Shown here: positions 1 through 5,013 of the stretch, piece after piece
Numbering within the stretch: the stretch's first letter is position 1
Layout: every line of letters begins with the position of its first letter
NCBI GenBank assembly: GCA_016213305.1
Contig: JACRAV010000379.1
Coordinates: 1 to 5,903 of the forward strand
Direction of reading: 5' to 3'
From: Candidatus Zixiibacteriota bacterium
GTDB lineage: Bacteria; Zixibacteria; MSB-5A5; GN15; FEB-12
Length of the DNA: 5,903 nt
The notes under the pieces: generated by a model
Told to the model about the DNA's origin: nothing
Databases searched by the model: none
Seen by the model: only the letters and a program-made list of their open reading frames with translations
Position numbers and translations under genes: made by a program

Positions 1-291
1 CTTAGCCCCACGCTTTCGGTCGATATGAGCGCCGGGCCGGTCTTCAGCCCTTCCGGCCTCATGGCCGAACTTGCCCTGATGAAATGGGATTTGATAGGAA
101 TTACGCTAACCTATCATCAGGTCCGGGTTCCTCGCTGGGACGCCTCCCCCAGCGGCCAACTTGTCTTCACCAACAATACAGAACGCGTTCTCTCTGCAGG
201 GGCGCGCCTTGGATCCTATCCGGGGACCGCGCTTGCGGTGGCGATTCCGGTGGCCGCTATTATCTGGGTGCTGTCGGTCGGTTTCGACTGA
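1..291 (+). CDS. C-terminal part of an unrecognised membrane or envelope protein (5' end outside window)
   Basis: The frame is open from the first base of the window to a TGA at 289-291, giving 96 residues, so this is most likely the tail of a longer gene. I do not recognise the family. The visible part has alternating hydrophobic/polar stretches that could be beta strands (around residues 19-43, GLMAELALMKWDLIGITLTY and onward). It ends with a strongly hydrophobic run (around residues 75-95, ALAVAIPVAAIIWVLSVGF) that could be a C-terminal transmembrane helix or the last strand of an outer-membrane barrel. An internal ATG at 25 exists, but the frame is open upstream of it and I see no reason to start there. 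It converges on the MEMO/AMMECR1 gene with a gap of only 20 nt, and I see no clear hairpin terminator in that gap. The coding call rests on the open frame and sensible composition; the function is unknown. Confidence 0.6.
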   Translation, partial: LSPTLSVDMSAGPVFSPSGLMAELALMKWDLIGITLTYHQVRVPRWDASPSGQLVFTNNTERVLSAGARLGSYPGTALAVAIPVAAIIWVLSVGFD

Positions 292-311
292 CCGGATATC
301 TTTAGATCAGA

Positions 312-1754
312 TCACGAAAACACTTCCGCCGAGAACTTGTAAATCTCGGCCGAGCGGTCTTTGTGGCTGTGTTTGGGAAGCCCGGCCTTCAGGCAGGTTT
401 GCTCCAGAAACTGGATAACATCCCAATCATGTTCGGTCGCCACCTGCGGCAAGAGCAGGCCGGAATGATCGTCGAGTTTGATCATAAGCCCGTCGCGGCC
501 GATCCGTATGTCTGATGGTTTCCGGACAATCTCAAGCGGCGACAGCACCGATATTTCGATATGCATCCGTTCGAACTCGTCGCGGGTCAGCGGATCGAAA
601 CGCGGGTCCTCGGTGGCGGCGGCCACGGCCATTTCGGCGACCGTCTGATACAGCGGCGTACGCGCCCGGACCTGGCCGATACAGCCGCGCAACTCGCCAT
701 CCACGGTGAGCGTGACAAACGCTCCGGCGCGGCGGTCGGTCCCTTCGGTCGAAACCGGCGCGTAGCGGCGATCATCCAGATGCGCCTCGATCGCCGTGCG
801 GGCGACTTGCAGGAGAAACTTCTTGTCCTCGTCGGACAACAGGGGTAGGTCGTGGGATCGGGCCGCTCTCGCGCCGTACACCGATGTTCCCGCCGCTCGC
901 CGCTCTCCCGTTATGGCGGCGGAGAGATATCCGACCACTTCGGTGAAATCGCCGGTGGTCGCGCCCGAGGTTGTGTACTCGAGAAAAGTGACGTCAGTCG
1001 CGCCGAGTCGTTTGGCCGCCTGCATGATCGCCAGCACCGGTCCGCCGCCGCAGGCCTCGCCTTTGCCGGTATCGAGGGTGCGGGCCAGAAGTTCTGTATC
1101 GTACTTTTCGATCGCCTTCTGAATCGTACCGTCGAGCTTGCGGGCGGTCTCTTCGGAATGGAAGTGCGACAGATCGGTCGAGGCCACCATCAGGGTGTTG
1201 GTGTTTTTGAGGGTCGATGCCAGGACTTCGGCCAGCCCGTGGATCGAGTCGCTCTCCTGATCTCCCATGACAATCGCCACCAGCTTGAACTTGCCGAGGA
1301 CGATCTGTAAGAACGGAAGTTGCACTTCGAGCGCATGCTCGCCTCGGGTGGCCCCTTCAGCATGCCCCATGTTGGACAGATAGACGATTGGATTGATCGA
1401 ACCAATCCGCGCCGCCAGTTCGTGGTCGGTTTCGATCACGCCGAGCGGGGTCTGATACCCGCCGCCGCCATAGACCGCGCACCCTTTGAAGAACATCGTA
1501 TGCGACGGCGCCACCACCACAACCGTATCGTACTCTTCGCCTTCGAGGAGCTTGAATGCTTTGGCGGCGGTCCGTCCCGAGTAGGGATACCCGGCATGGG
1601 GGGCGATCAGGGCAAAGGGACGGCCGGTGATCGGCGCTTTTTCGACGTCGGCGAACATTTTGGCCAGGGTTTTGGCCAGTTCGCCGGGGTCGCCCGGATA
1701 GAACTGCCCGGCCACGGCGGCTCTGCGTATATCTGTATGACTGAATTCCGGCAT
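312..1754 (-). CDS. amrB: AmmeMemoRadiSam system protein B (MEMO1-like) fused to protein A (AMMECR1 domain)
   Basis: This is a 480-residue two-domain protein. Residues ~8-282 are a MEMO1-family domain, the family related to extradiol-dioxygenase LigB-type folds. Motifs seen are APHAGYPYSG (H53), VAPSHT (H85), GEHALEVQLPFLQ (140-150), STDLSHFH (D194, H197) and GKGEACGGGPV (C235). By my alignment H53, H85 and C235 match the metal-site residues H49, H81 and C244 of human MEMO1, so the metal site looks intact. Residues ~306-478 are an AMMECR1 domain with the hallmark LRGCIG at 355-360 followed by TEDPRFDPLT. Proteins A and B co-occur in many bacteria and archaea with a dedicated radical SAM enzyme; the biochemical role is not settled. 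No radical SAM gene is visible here. The ATG at 1754 gives the usual MEMO N-terminus (RRAAVAGQFYPGDP), but only a weak GGGA lies upstream as a ribosome site. The protein is probably cytosolic, with no signal peptide or membrane segment. Confidence 0.95.
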   Translation of the reverse strand: MPEFSHTDIRRAAVAGQFYPGDPGELAKTLAKMFADVEKAPITGRPFALIAPHAGYPYSGRTAAKAFKLLEGEEYDTVVVVAPSHTMFFKGCAVYGGGGYQTPLGVIETDHELAARIGSINPIVYLSNMGHAEGATRGEHALEVQLPFLQIVLGKFKLVAIVMGDQESDSIHGLAEVLASTLKNTNTLMVASTDLSHFHSEETARKLDGTIQKAIEKYDTELLARTLDTGKGEACGGGPVLAIMQAAKRLGATDVTFLEYTTSGATTGDFTEVVGYLSAAITGERRAAGTSVYGARAARSHDLPLLSDEDKKFLLQVARTAIEAHLDDRRYAPVSTEGTDRRAGAFVTLTVDGELRGCIGQVRARTPLYQTVAEMAVAAATEDPRFDPLTRDEFERMHIEISVLSPLEIVRKPSDIRIGRDGLMIKLDDHSGLLLPQVATEHDWDVIQFLEQTCLKAGLPKHSHKDRSAEIYKFSAEVFS

Positions 1755-1896
1755 AATCTGGTCCCATGGTACGGGGAACGGCGGGGGAAGTCAATGCGGC
1801 GGGGGGCGGCGATTGGGTTCGAATTGCGCGTGGCGGGAATTGAGCCACCCCAGCAGTTACCCGGACGTGGTTCGGGGTGCGTCGAAATTGGGTTAG

Positions 1897-1909
1897 TTTT
1901 ATCATAAAA
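1897..1909. promoter_or_regulatory. AT-rich palindrome, possible operator or promoter element
   Basis: The sequence TTTTAT-C-ATAAAA is a perfect inverted repeat (6-bp arms, one-base centre) standing out in GC-rich surroundings. On the minus strand it contains TATGAT, a good -10 hexamer for the MEMO/AMMECR1 gene about 147 nt downstream, but no recognisable -35 lies 16-18 nt upstream of that hexamer. The minus strand also reads AAGGA followed by ATG here, but the frame opened by that ATG runs into the MEMO gene out of frame and looks spurious. The role is inferred only. Confidence 0.3.
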
Positions 1910-1946
1910 GAGGATTCCTTTGCTTGGTTCGCGTGCTTCGTTCGTG

Positions 1947-1972
1947 GTTGGCGGACATTCCTGTCCGCCAAC
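1947..1972 (-). repeat. Hairpin repeat, family A copy 1
   Basis: It has perfect 10-bp arms GTTGGCGGAC / GTCCGCCAAC around a 6-nt loop (AGGAAT on the minus strand). In minus orientation the element is followed by CACGAA, as in the copy at 4931-4956, which has identical arms. No T tract follows, so it does not look like a simple terminator. Confidence 0.85.
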
Positions 1973-1983
1973 GGTGTAGGTGT

Positions 1984-2004
1984 ACCCCACCCAACGGGTG
2001 GGGT
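1984..2004. repeat. GC-rich hairpin ACCCCACCC / GGGTGGGGT
   Basis: It has perfect 9-bp arms with a 3-nt AAC loop. It sits 11 nt beyond family A copy 1 but has an unrelated stem and loop. No T run follows on the plus strand (CTTCC follows), so a terminator role is not obvious. It is more likely another member of the intergenic palindrome collection in this genome. Confidence 0.75.
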
Positions 2005-2115
2005 CTTCCGGCCAACTGACAGTCATAGTTCATCAATTAATCGTGCGAAGTCGCAAATGACAGCGAGCTGGTAGTGAATCTGGGTGATGTAGCGCAGAAC
2101 CCAGGGCGTCAAAGA

Positions 2116-2139
2116 GACGCGGACGGGGACGTCCGCGTC
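2116..2139 (+). repeat. Hairpin repeat, family A copy 2
   Basis: It has perfect 9-bp arms GACGCGGAC / GTCCGCGTC around the loop GGGGAC. The outer arm differs from copy 1, but the inner GCGGAC...GTCCGC and the purine-rich six-base loop are kept. It lies in the VOC upstream region. Confidence 0.8.
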
Positions 2140-2173
2140 GCACAGTCGTGGAAGACCGCGGTGTCAGTGTGCA

Positions 2174-2195
2174 AGGCAGACGTCCTCGTCTGCCT
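2174..2195 (-). repeat. Hairpin repeat, family A copy 3
   Basis: It has perfect 8-bp arms AGGCAGAC / GTCTGCCT around a loop that reads GAGGAC on the minus strand. The stem has GCAGAC where other copies have GCGGAC, with the matching change in the partner arm, so pairing is kept. It ends 42 nt before the VOC start codon. Confidence 0.8.
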
Positions 2196-2237
2196 GTACG
2201 AAGGAACCGGATTTGCACTTTTAGGGTTATCTCCGAT

Positions 2238-2729
2238 ATGAACACAGATACTAAACATTCGCTCCTCCATCCCGCCACGAGGATCGGTCATGTTCACTTG
2301 AAGGTTTCGGACCTTGAGCGATCGGTGAAATTTTACACCGATCTGCTCGGTTTCGCGCTGACCACGCGAATGGGACGCCATGCCGCGTTCTTGTCGGCAG
2401 GAGGGTACCATCATCATCTTGGACTGAACACCTGGGAAAGCGAAGGCGGTTCACCGCCGCCGTCACGCTCAACCGGTCTGTACCATTTTGCGATTCTTCT
2501 TCCCAGCCGGAAAGAACTGGCGGCGGCCCTGAGACGATTGCTCGATCATCAGTGGCCAATTGACGGCGCCGCCGATCACGGCGTGAGCGAAGCGATTTAT
2601 TTCCGCGACCCCGACGGCAACGGTATCGAGCTATATATCGACCGCCCGCAGGAGCAATGGCCGAAGGATTCGCACGGAGAGTTGGTTATGTATACACATC
2701 CGCTGGATTTGGATGAGTTGCTGGGATAA
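2238..2729 (+). CDS. VOC-superfamily metalloenzyme, catechol-2,3-dioxygenase/CatE-like
   Basis: This is a 163-residue single-unit glyoxalase/bleomycin-resistance/extradiol-dioxygenase (VOC) protein. Two beta-alpha-beta-beta-beta modules are visible. The first begins IGHVHLKVSDLERSVKFYTD (16-35) and continues to GGYHHHLGLNTW (55-66). The second runs from TGLYHFAILLPS (79-90) to RDPDGNGIELYIDRP (123-137). Likely metal ligands are H18, H83 and E131, matching the H/H/E triad of this superfamily. The GGYHHHLGLNTWES...GSPPP stretch is typical of the group annotated as catechol 2,3-dioxygenase or CatE-like. The true substrate cannot be read from sequence. The frame is open further upstream to an ATG at 2148, but that extension translates a hairpin repeat (2174-2195). 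The ATG at 2238 gives the family's usual N-terminus, though no good Shine-Dalgarno is visible. The gene is followed by a terminator-like hairpin and is probably monocistronic. Confidence 0.93.
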   Translation: MNTDTKHSLLHPATRIGHVHLKVSDLERSVKFYTDLLGFALTTRMGRHAAFLSAGGYHHHLGLNTWESEGGSPPPSRSTGLYHFAILLPSRKELAAALRRLLDHQWPIDGAADHGVSEAIYFRDPDGNGIELYIDRPQEQWPKDSHGELVMYTHPLDLDELLG

Positions 2730-2744
2730 TTGTGATCTTCGTAC

Positions 2745-2772
2745 GTCAGCCTCCTTGCGAGGTTGACTTTCT
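2745..2772 (+). terminator. Probable rho-independent terminator of the VOC gene
   Basis: A 9-bp stem GTCAGCCTC / GAGGTTGAC (2745-2753 with 2759-2767) has one G-U pair and a CTTGC loop. It is followed by TTTCT and begins 16 nt after the VOC stop codon. The T tract is short, so efficiency is uncertain. Confidence 0.5.
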
Positions 2773-2783
2773 AACGATGTTTC

Positions 2784-2813
2784 AAAAGATGTCAGGGTCA
2801 CAAGGACCCTGAC
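2784..2813 (-). terminator. Probable terminator of the slipin operon; also hairpin family B
   Basis: Perfect 9-bp arms GTCAGGGTC / GACCCTGAC (2791-2799 and 2805-2813) flank a 5-nt loop. Read on the minus strand, the stem is followed by ATCTTTTG and lies 18 nt past the slipin stop, which fits an intrinsic terminator. The plus-strand flanks ATGTC...GACCTAC are shared with the hairpin at 5776-5819, so the element also belongs to a repeat family. Confidence 0.55.
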
Positions 2814-2831
2814 CTACTCAAAGTATTCGTC

Positions 2832-3776
2832 TCACTTCACCACCGTCTCCGCCGCCTTCGCCTTCCCGCCGTCCGGCGTCTTTATCCCCTCCACCATCGC
2901 CGAGAGGGCCGAGATTATCCCGCTCGCTTCGTATGGCATAAAAATCTTGTTCGCCGACCCCTCCGCCAGTTTCGGGAGCATCTCCAGATATTTCAGCGTG
3001 ATCAGCTTGTCGTCCGGCTTGGCGTCGTGAATCGCGGTGAACACGGAATTGATCGCCTTGGCCTCACCCTCGGCAATCGTCAACTGGCGATACCGTTCGG
3101 CGTCGGCCTTCAGCTTGACAGCCGAGGCATACCCGTCGGCTTCGAGAATCTGCGACGCTTTGGACCCCTCGGCCTTGGTGATTTCCGCCTGCTTGATCGC
3201 CTCGGCGTCGAGAATGGTCGCGCGCTTGTCGCGCTCGGCTTTCATCTGGCGACTCATCGCCTGCGTGATATCCACCGGCGGGTCGATCCGCTGAAGTTCG
3301 ATCCGGTTGACCTTGACCCCCCACTTGTCGGTGGCGGTGTCCATGACGTCGCGAAGCTGGCCGTTGATCCGTTCGCGCGACGACAGACAGGCATCCAGTT
3401 CGATCTCGCCGATGACGTTTCGAAGATTGGTCTGGGCCAGTTTGGTCGCCGCCAGAATGTAGCTCGATATCTCGTACCGCGAGCGGAACGGATCGGTCAC
3501 CTGACAGAAAATGACCGCGTCAACTTCGACATTGACGTTATCCTTGGTAATCACCAACTGCGGTGGAACTTCGATCACCACCTCGCGCATATCGACGCGG
3601 AGGACGGTATCAAAAAAGGGAAGCACCAGATTGAGGCCAGGATCAAGGGTTCGCTGGAAACGTCCCAGACGTTCCACCAGACCGCGTTCGAACGGGCGGA
3701 TTACCCGCACGGCCGACACCACGAGGATAAAGGCGAAGATCGCCGCAACTATCAGGAAGATGCCAACGGAGTTCAT
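2832..3776 (-). CDS. Slipin: SPFH/stomatin-family membrane protein (QmcA/STOML2-like)
   Basis: This is a 314-residue membrane-anchored SPFH protein. Residues ~5-26 are one N-terminal hydrophobic segment. The SPFH (band 7) domain follows, with FERGLVERLGRFQRTLDPGL (29-48) and LPFFDTV (52-58). A charged, alanine-rich coiled coil then runs over about residues 170-240 (KAERDKRATILDAEA, AEGEAKA). A hydrophobic C-terminal segment includes YLEMLPKLAEG. Such proteins oligomerise into membrane assemblies and are typically encoded beside NfeD, as here. Start choice: a longer reading begins at a TTG (3782) overlapping the stop of the upstream gene. GAAGGG at 3783-3788 would abut that TTG but sits 6 nt before the ATG at 3776, so I prefer the ATG. 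That leaves only 2 nt after the upstream stop, implying translational coupling. It is the last gene of the operon and is followed by a terminator-like hairpin. Confidence 0.93.
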   Translation of the reverse strand: MNSVGIFLIVAAIFAFILVVSAVRVIRPFERGLVERLGRFQRTLDPGLNLVLPFFDTVLRVDMREVVIEVPPQLVITKDNVNVEVDAVIFCQVTDPFRSRYEISSYILAATKLAQTNLRNVIGEIELDACLSSRERINGQLRDVMDTATDKWGVKVNRIELQRIDPPVDITQAMSRQMKAERDKRATILDAEAIKQAEITKAEGSKASQILEADGYASAVKLKADAERYRQLTIAEGEAKAINSVFTAIHDAKPDDKLITLKYLEMLPKLAEGSANKIFMPYEASGIISALSAMVEGIKTPDGGKAKAAETVVK

Positions 3777-3778
3777 AT

Positions 3779-4159
3779 TCAACCCTTCACGCTTACAGGT
3801 ATTGGAGACACCAAAAACATATTGTCATCGATATTATTGACCGTCACCCATTTTCCGTTCTCTATGCCGACATCTGAAACCGCCGGCCAGTATTCCCCCT
3901 GATGCGATATCAATCCATAATGAGGCGGTTCGATTGAACGTATCAGCTGAACCCGCCGGCCGATCAGCCCCCGCGCCTCATCCACACTCAGTCGTTTCAC
4001 CGCATCAATAAACGGCAACGTCAGTTGCAGGCCCGGCTTCAAGGCCATGACCGGCTTCCCGAAACGATACACCAATGCCATCTGGTTTCTTCGTATCAGT
4101 TTTACCGAAAACAGAAAGCAGACGAGAGCCACCGCCAAAAACAGAAGATACGTTGTCAT
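3779..4159 (-). CDS. Short chimera: SPFH head segment joined to an NfeD-type OB domain
   Basis: This 126-residue protein has a clear N-terminal membrane segment (residues 4-20). Residues 22-61 (starting IRRNQMALVYRFGKP, including LKPGLQLTLPFIDAV) match the start of the SPFH domain of the downstream slipin at 18 of 40 positions without gaps. The remaining SPFH domain and the coiled coil are absent. From residue 65 (LIGRRVQL) to 120 it instead matches the OB-fold domain of the upstream NfeD protein, 15 of 56 positions without gaps, including GEYW versus GEVW. It therefore combines parts of both partner families. The ATG start has GAGG 8 nt upstream (4168-4171), and the gene begins 15 nt after the NfeD stop. 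The intact reading frame, ribosome site and operon position argue for a working gene. A relic of a deletion between tandem slipin and NfeD genes is the main alternative. Its role is unknown; an adaptor between the two partners is a guess. Confidence 0.85.
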   Translation of the reverse strand: MTTYLLFLAVALVCFLFSVKLIRRNQMALVYRFGKPVMALKPGLQLTLPFIDAVKRLSVDEARGLIGRRVQLIRSIEPPHYGLISHQGEYWPAVSDVGIENGKWVTVNNIDDNMFLVSPIPVSVKG

Positions 4160-4174
4160 TTCCCCATCCTCGAT

Positions 4175-4603
4175 CTACTTCACGCGCTCGACGCGCACCC
4201 GCGTTCCCGTCACGGAGGCAATAATCACTTTGCTTCCCTCGGCCAGCGGCTCGTCGGCGGTGGCCTGCCAGACTTCGCCCTGATAGGTTACCTGGCCGAC
4301 ATGGTCGGGGTCGATCGCTTTGGTAACTATAGCCGTGTGGCCGATAAACCGGTCAACATTGGCGTTCTGCGGCTGGGCCTTGGTGATCCGGTGCGCAAAC
4401 CGCCGCGAAAAGGGCAAGAGCACGATCGAGACCGCCAGACAGATACCGACCTGCCAGTAGTACTCCGTCGGATTGAACCAGGCATAGGTCCCGGCGACCA
4501 GCGAACCGACGACAAAGCACAAAAAGATCAGCGTCGGCATGCTCAGCTCGATAATCAGAAACACCAGCGCCGCCGCCATCCAGATCCAGAACATGGTCGG
4601 CAT
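4175..4603 (-). CDS. nfeD: NfeD-family membrane protein, short (NfeD1b-like) type
   Basis: This is a 142-residue protein without the ClpP-like protease domain of long NfeD proteins. Residues ~4-66 hold hydrophobic membrane segments, starting MFWIWMAAALVFLIIEL, the typical W-x-W...E opening of the family. More hydrophobic runs lie around 25-40 and 50-65. Residues ~86-141 form the C-terminal OB-fold (FIGHTAIVTKAIDPD, GQVTYQGEVWQA). NfeD proteins act with SPFH proteins in membranes and are usually adjacent genes; here NfeD leads the operon. Start choice: a TTG at 4609 and an ATG at 4603 are in frame. GGAAGGAG (4614-4621) lies 4 nt before the TTG and 10 nt before the ATG. Both spacings are imperfect, and I choose the ATG on codon preference. 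Family membership is clear; the exact function is not. Confidence 0.92.
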   Translation of the reverse strand: MPTMFWIWMAAALVFLIIELSMPTLIFLCFVVGSLVAGTYAWFNPTEYYWQVGICLAVSIVLLPFSRRFAHRITKAQPQNANVDRFIGHTAIVTKAIDPDHVGQVTYQGEVWQATADEPLAEGSKVIIASVTGTRVRVERVK

Positions 4604-4630
4604 GGTCAAGTCACTCCTTCCGCATATATT

Positions 4631-4647
4631 TCCGGCCCGCGGCCGGA
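4631..4647. promoter_or_regulatory. Perfect GC hairpin in the nfeD leader
   Basis: TCCGGCC-CGC-GGCCGGA is a 7-bp perfect inverted repeat with a 3-nt loop, flanked by AT-rich sequence. It lies about 28 nt upstream of the nfeD start and 10 nt before its ribosome site on the minus strand. There is no T tract, so it is not an obvious terminator. It could be a protein-binding palindrome or a leader stem that affects translation. Confidence 0.35.
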
Positions 4648-4697
4648 TCGATATTTACTACTTGCGTCACGTCGGAATATTCAGTTTATCTGGATCA

Positions 4698-4726
4698 AGT
4701 AGCGGTATCCTCTTGCGCCCCGTCAA
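4698..4726 (-). promoter_or_regulatory. Weak candidate promoter for the nfeD operon
   Basis: On the minus strand TTGACG (4726 down to 4721) is a 5/6 match to the -35 consensus. A 17-nt spacer leads to GCTACT (4703 down to 4698), only a 3/6 match to a -10. The spacing is right, but the -10 is poor and the promoter preferences of this organism are unknown. Confidence 0.2.
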
Positions 4727-4863
4727 CTTAAAATGCCGGGGGGCATGTTGGCGCTTCGCGGCTATGGCTGTAGATTTGCCTTGTAAAGTGCGTGCATCTT
4801 TTCGCTCACGTGACATTGGTCTGCCACCATGGGTCTTTGCCGCGTTGACCGCCGGAAAGGAAA

Positions 4864-4895
4864 GTAGGTCGGGATCTCAAGGGGTCCCGACCTGC
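4864..4895. repeat. Hairpin repeat, family B (GTAGGTCGGGA stem)
   Basis: The arms GTAGGTCGGGA (4864-4874) and TCCCGACCTGC (4885-4895) pair over 11 bp with one G-U pair, around a 10-nt interior. The minus-strand reading has the GACCTAC end shared with the other family B hairpins. It is followed by GAAAC on the plus strand. Confidence 0.75.
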
Positions 4896-4930
4896 GAAAC
4901 TTAAAGTGACGGCGTTGGCCACGTTAGGAT

Positions 4931-4956
4931 GTTGGCGGACGGGGACGTCCGCCAAC
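4931..4956 (+). repeat. Hairpin repeat, family A copy 4
   Basis: Its 10-bp arms GTTGGCGGAC / GTCCGCCAAC are identical to those at 1947-1972, with the loop GGGGAC. It is followed by CACGAA, the same flank as copy 1 read on its own strand. The flank gives the element a direction. Confidence 0.85.
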
Positions 4957-4971
4957 CACGAAACTGTGCTT

Positions 4972-4997
4972 GTCGGCAGATGAGGACGGCCGCCGAC
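4972..4997 (+). repeat. Degenerate hairpin repeat, family A copy 5
   Basis: It has outer arms GTCGGC / GCCGAC and the loop GAGGAC in the same spacing as intact copies. The inner stem has decayed (AGAT opposite GGCC, with two mismatches and one wobble). The following CGCGAA resembles the CACGAA flank of copies 1 and 4. It ends 16 nt before the methyltransferase start codon. Confidence 0.55.
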
Positions 4998-5013
4998 CGC
5001 GAAGATTGATATT

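Larger units (their letters stand above)
1755..2237. other. 483-nt intergenic region rich in palindromic repeats
   Basis: This gap separates the divergent MEMO/AMMECR1 (-) and VOC (+) genes. I find no convincing gene in it. The open frames that cross it run straight through hairpins in low-quality reading. It holds an AT-rich palindrome (1897-1909), three hairpins with a six-base loop (1947-1972, 2116-2139, 2174-2195) and one GC-rich hairpin (1984-2004), each listed separately. The promoters of both flanking genes should lie here, but I could not identify a convincing -35/-10 pair for either. Confidence 0.7.
4604..5013. other. 410-nt intergenic region between divergent genes
   Basis: It separates the nfeD operon (-) from the methyltransferase (+). 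It contains a leader hairpin (4631-4647), a possible minus-strand promoter (4698-4726), one family B hairpin (4864-4895) and two family A hairpins (4931-4956, 4972-4997). The stretch 4748-4863 holds nothing I can recognise. Frames crossing the region read through the repeats and do not look like genes. Confidence 0.65.

Noticed and set aside
1320..1907. Plus-strand open frame of 195 codons opposite the MEMO domain
   Set aside because: It is antisense to a well-supported gene, with composition typical of a shadow frame.
1357..1971. Minus-strand frame starting near the AT palindrome with AAGGA before its ATG
   Set aside because: It runs out of frame into the MEMO gene, and its intergenic part has low-complexity Arg/Pro/Ser composition. 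The apparent ribosome site is probably chance.
1947..2195. CRISPR array or tandem repeats
   Set aside because: The hairpins differ in stem sequence, orientation and spacing, and there are no regular spacers or cas genes.
2148..2237. N-terminal extension of the VOC protein from an upstream ATG
   Set aside because: The 30 extra residues are a translation of a hairpin repeat and flank, rich in arginine and proline, and family members start near the 2238 ATG.
3777..3782. TTG start for the slipin, overlapping the upstream stop
   Set aside because: The ribosome site GAAGGG would directly abut the TTG; it is correctly spaced for the ATG at 3776.
3027..3902. Long plus-strand open frame of 291 codons opposite the slipin and chimera genes
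   Set aside because: It is antisense to clearly homologous genes, rich in arginine, glycine and histidine, and matches no family I know. It is a codon-bias shadow of GC-rich genes.
4733..4746. Small inverted repeat ATGCC-GGGG-GGCAT
   Set aside because: A 5-bp stem is expected by chance and has no supporting context.
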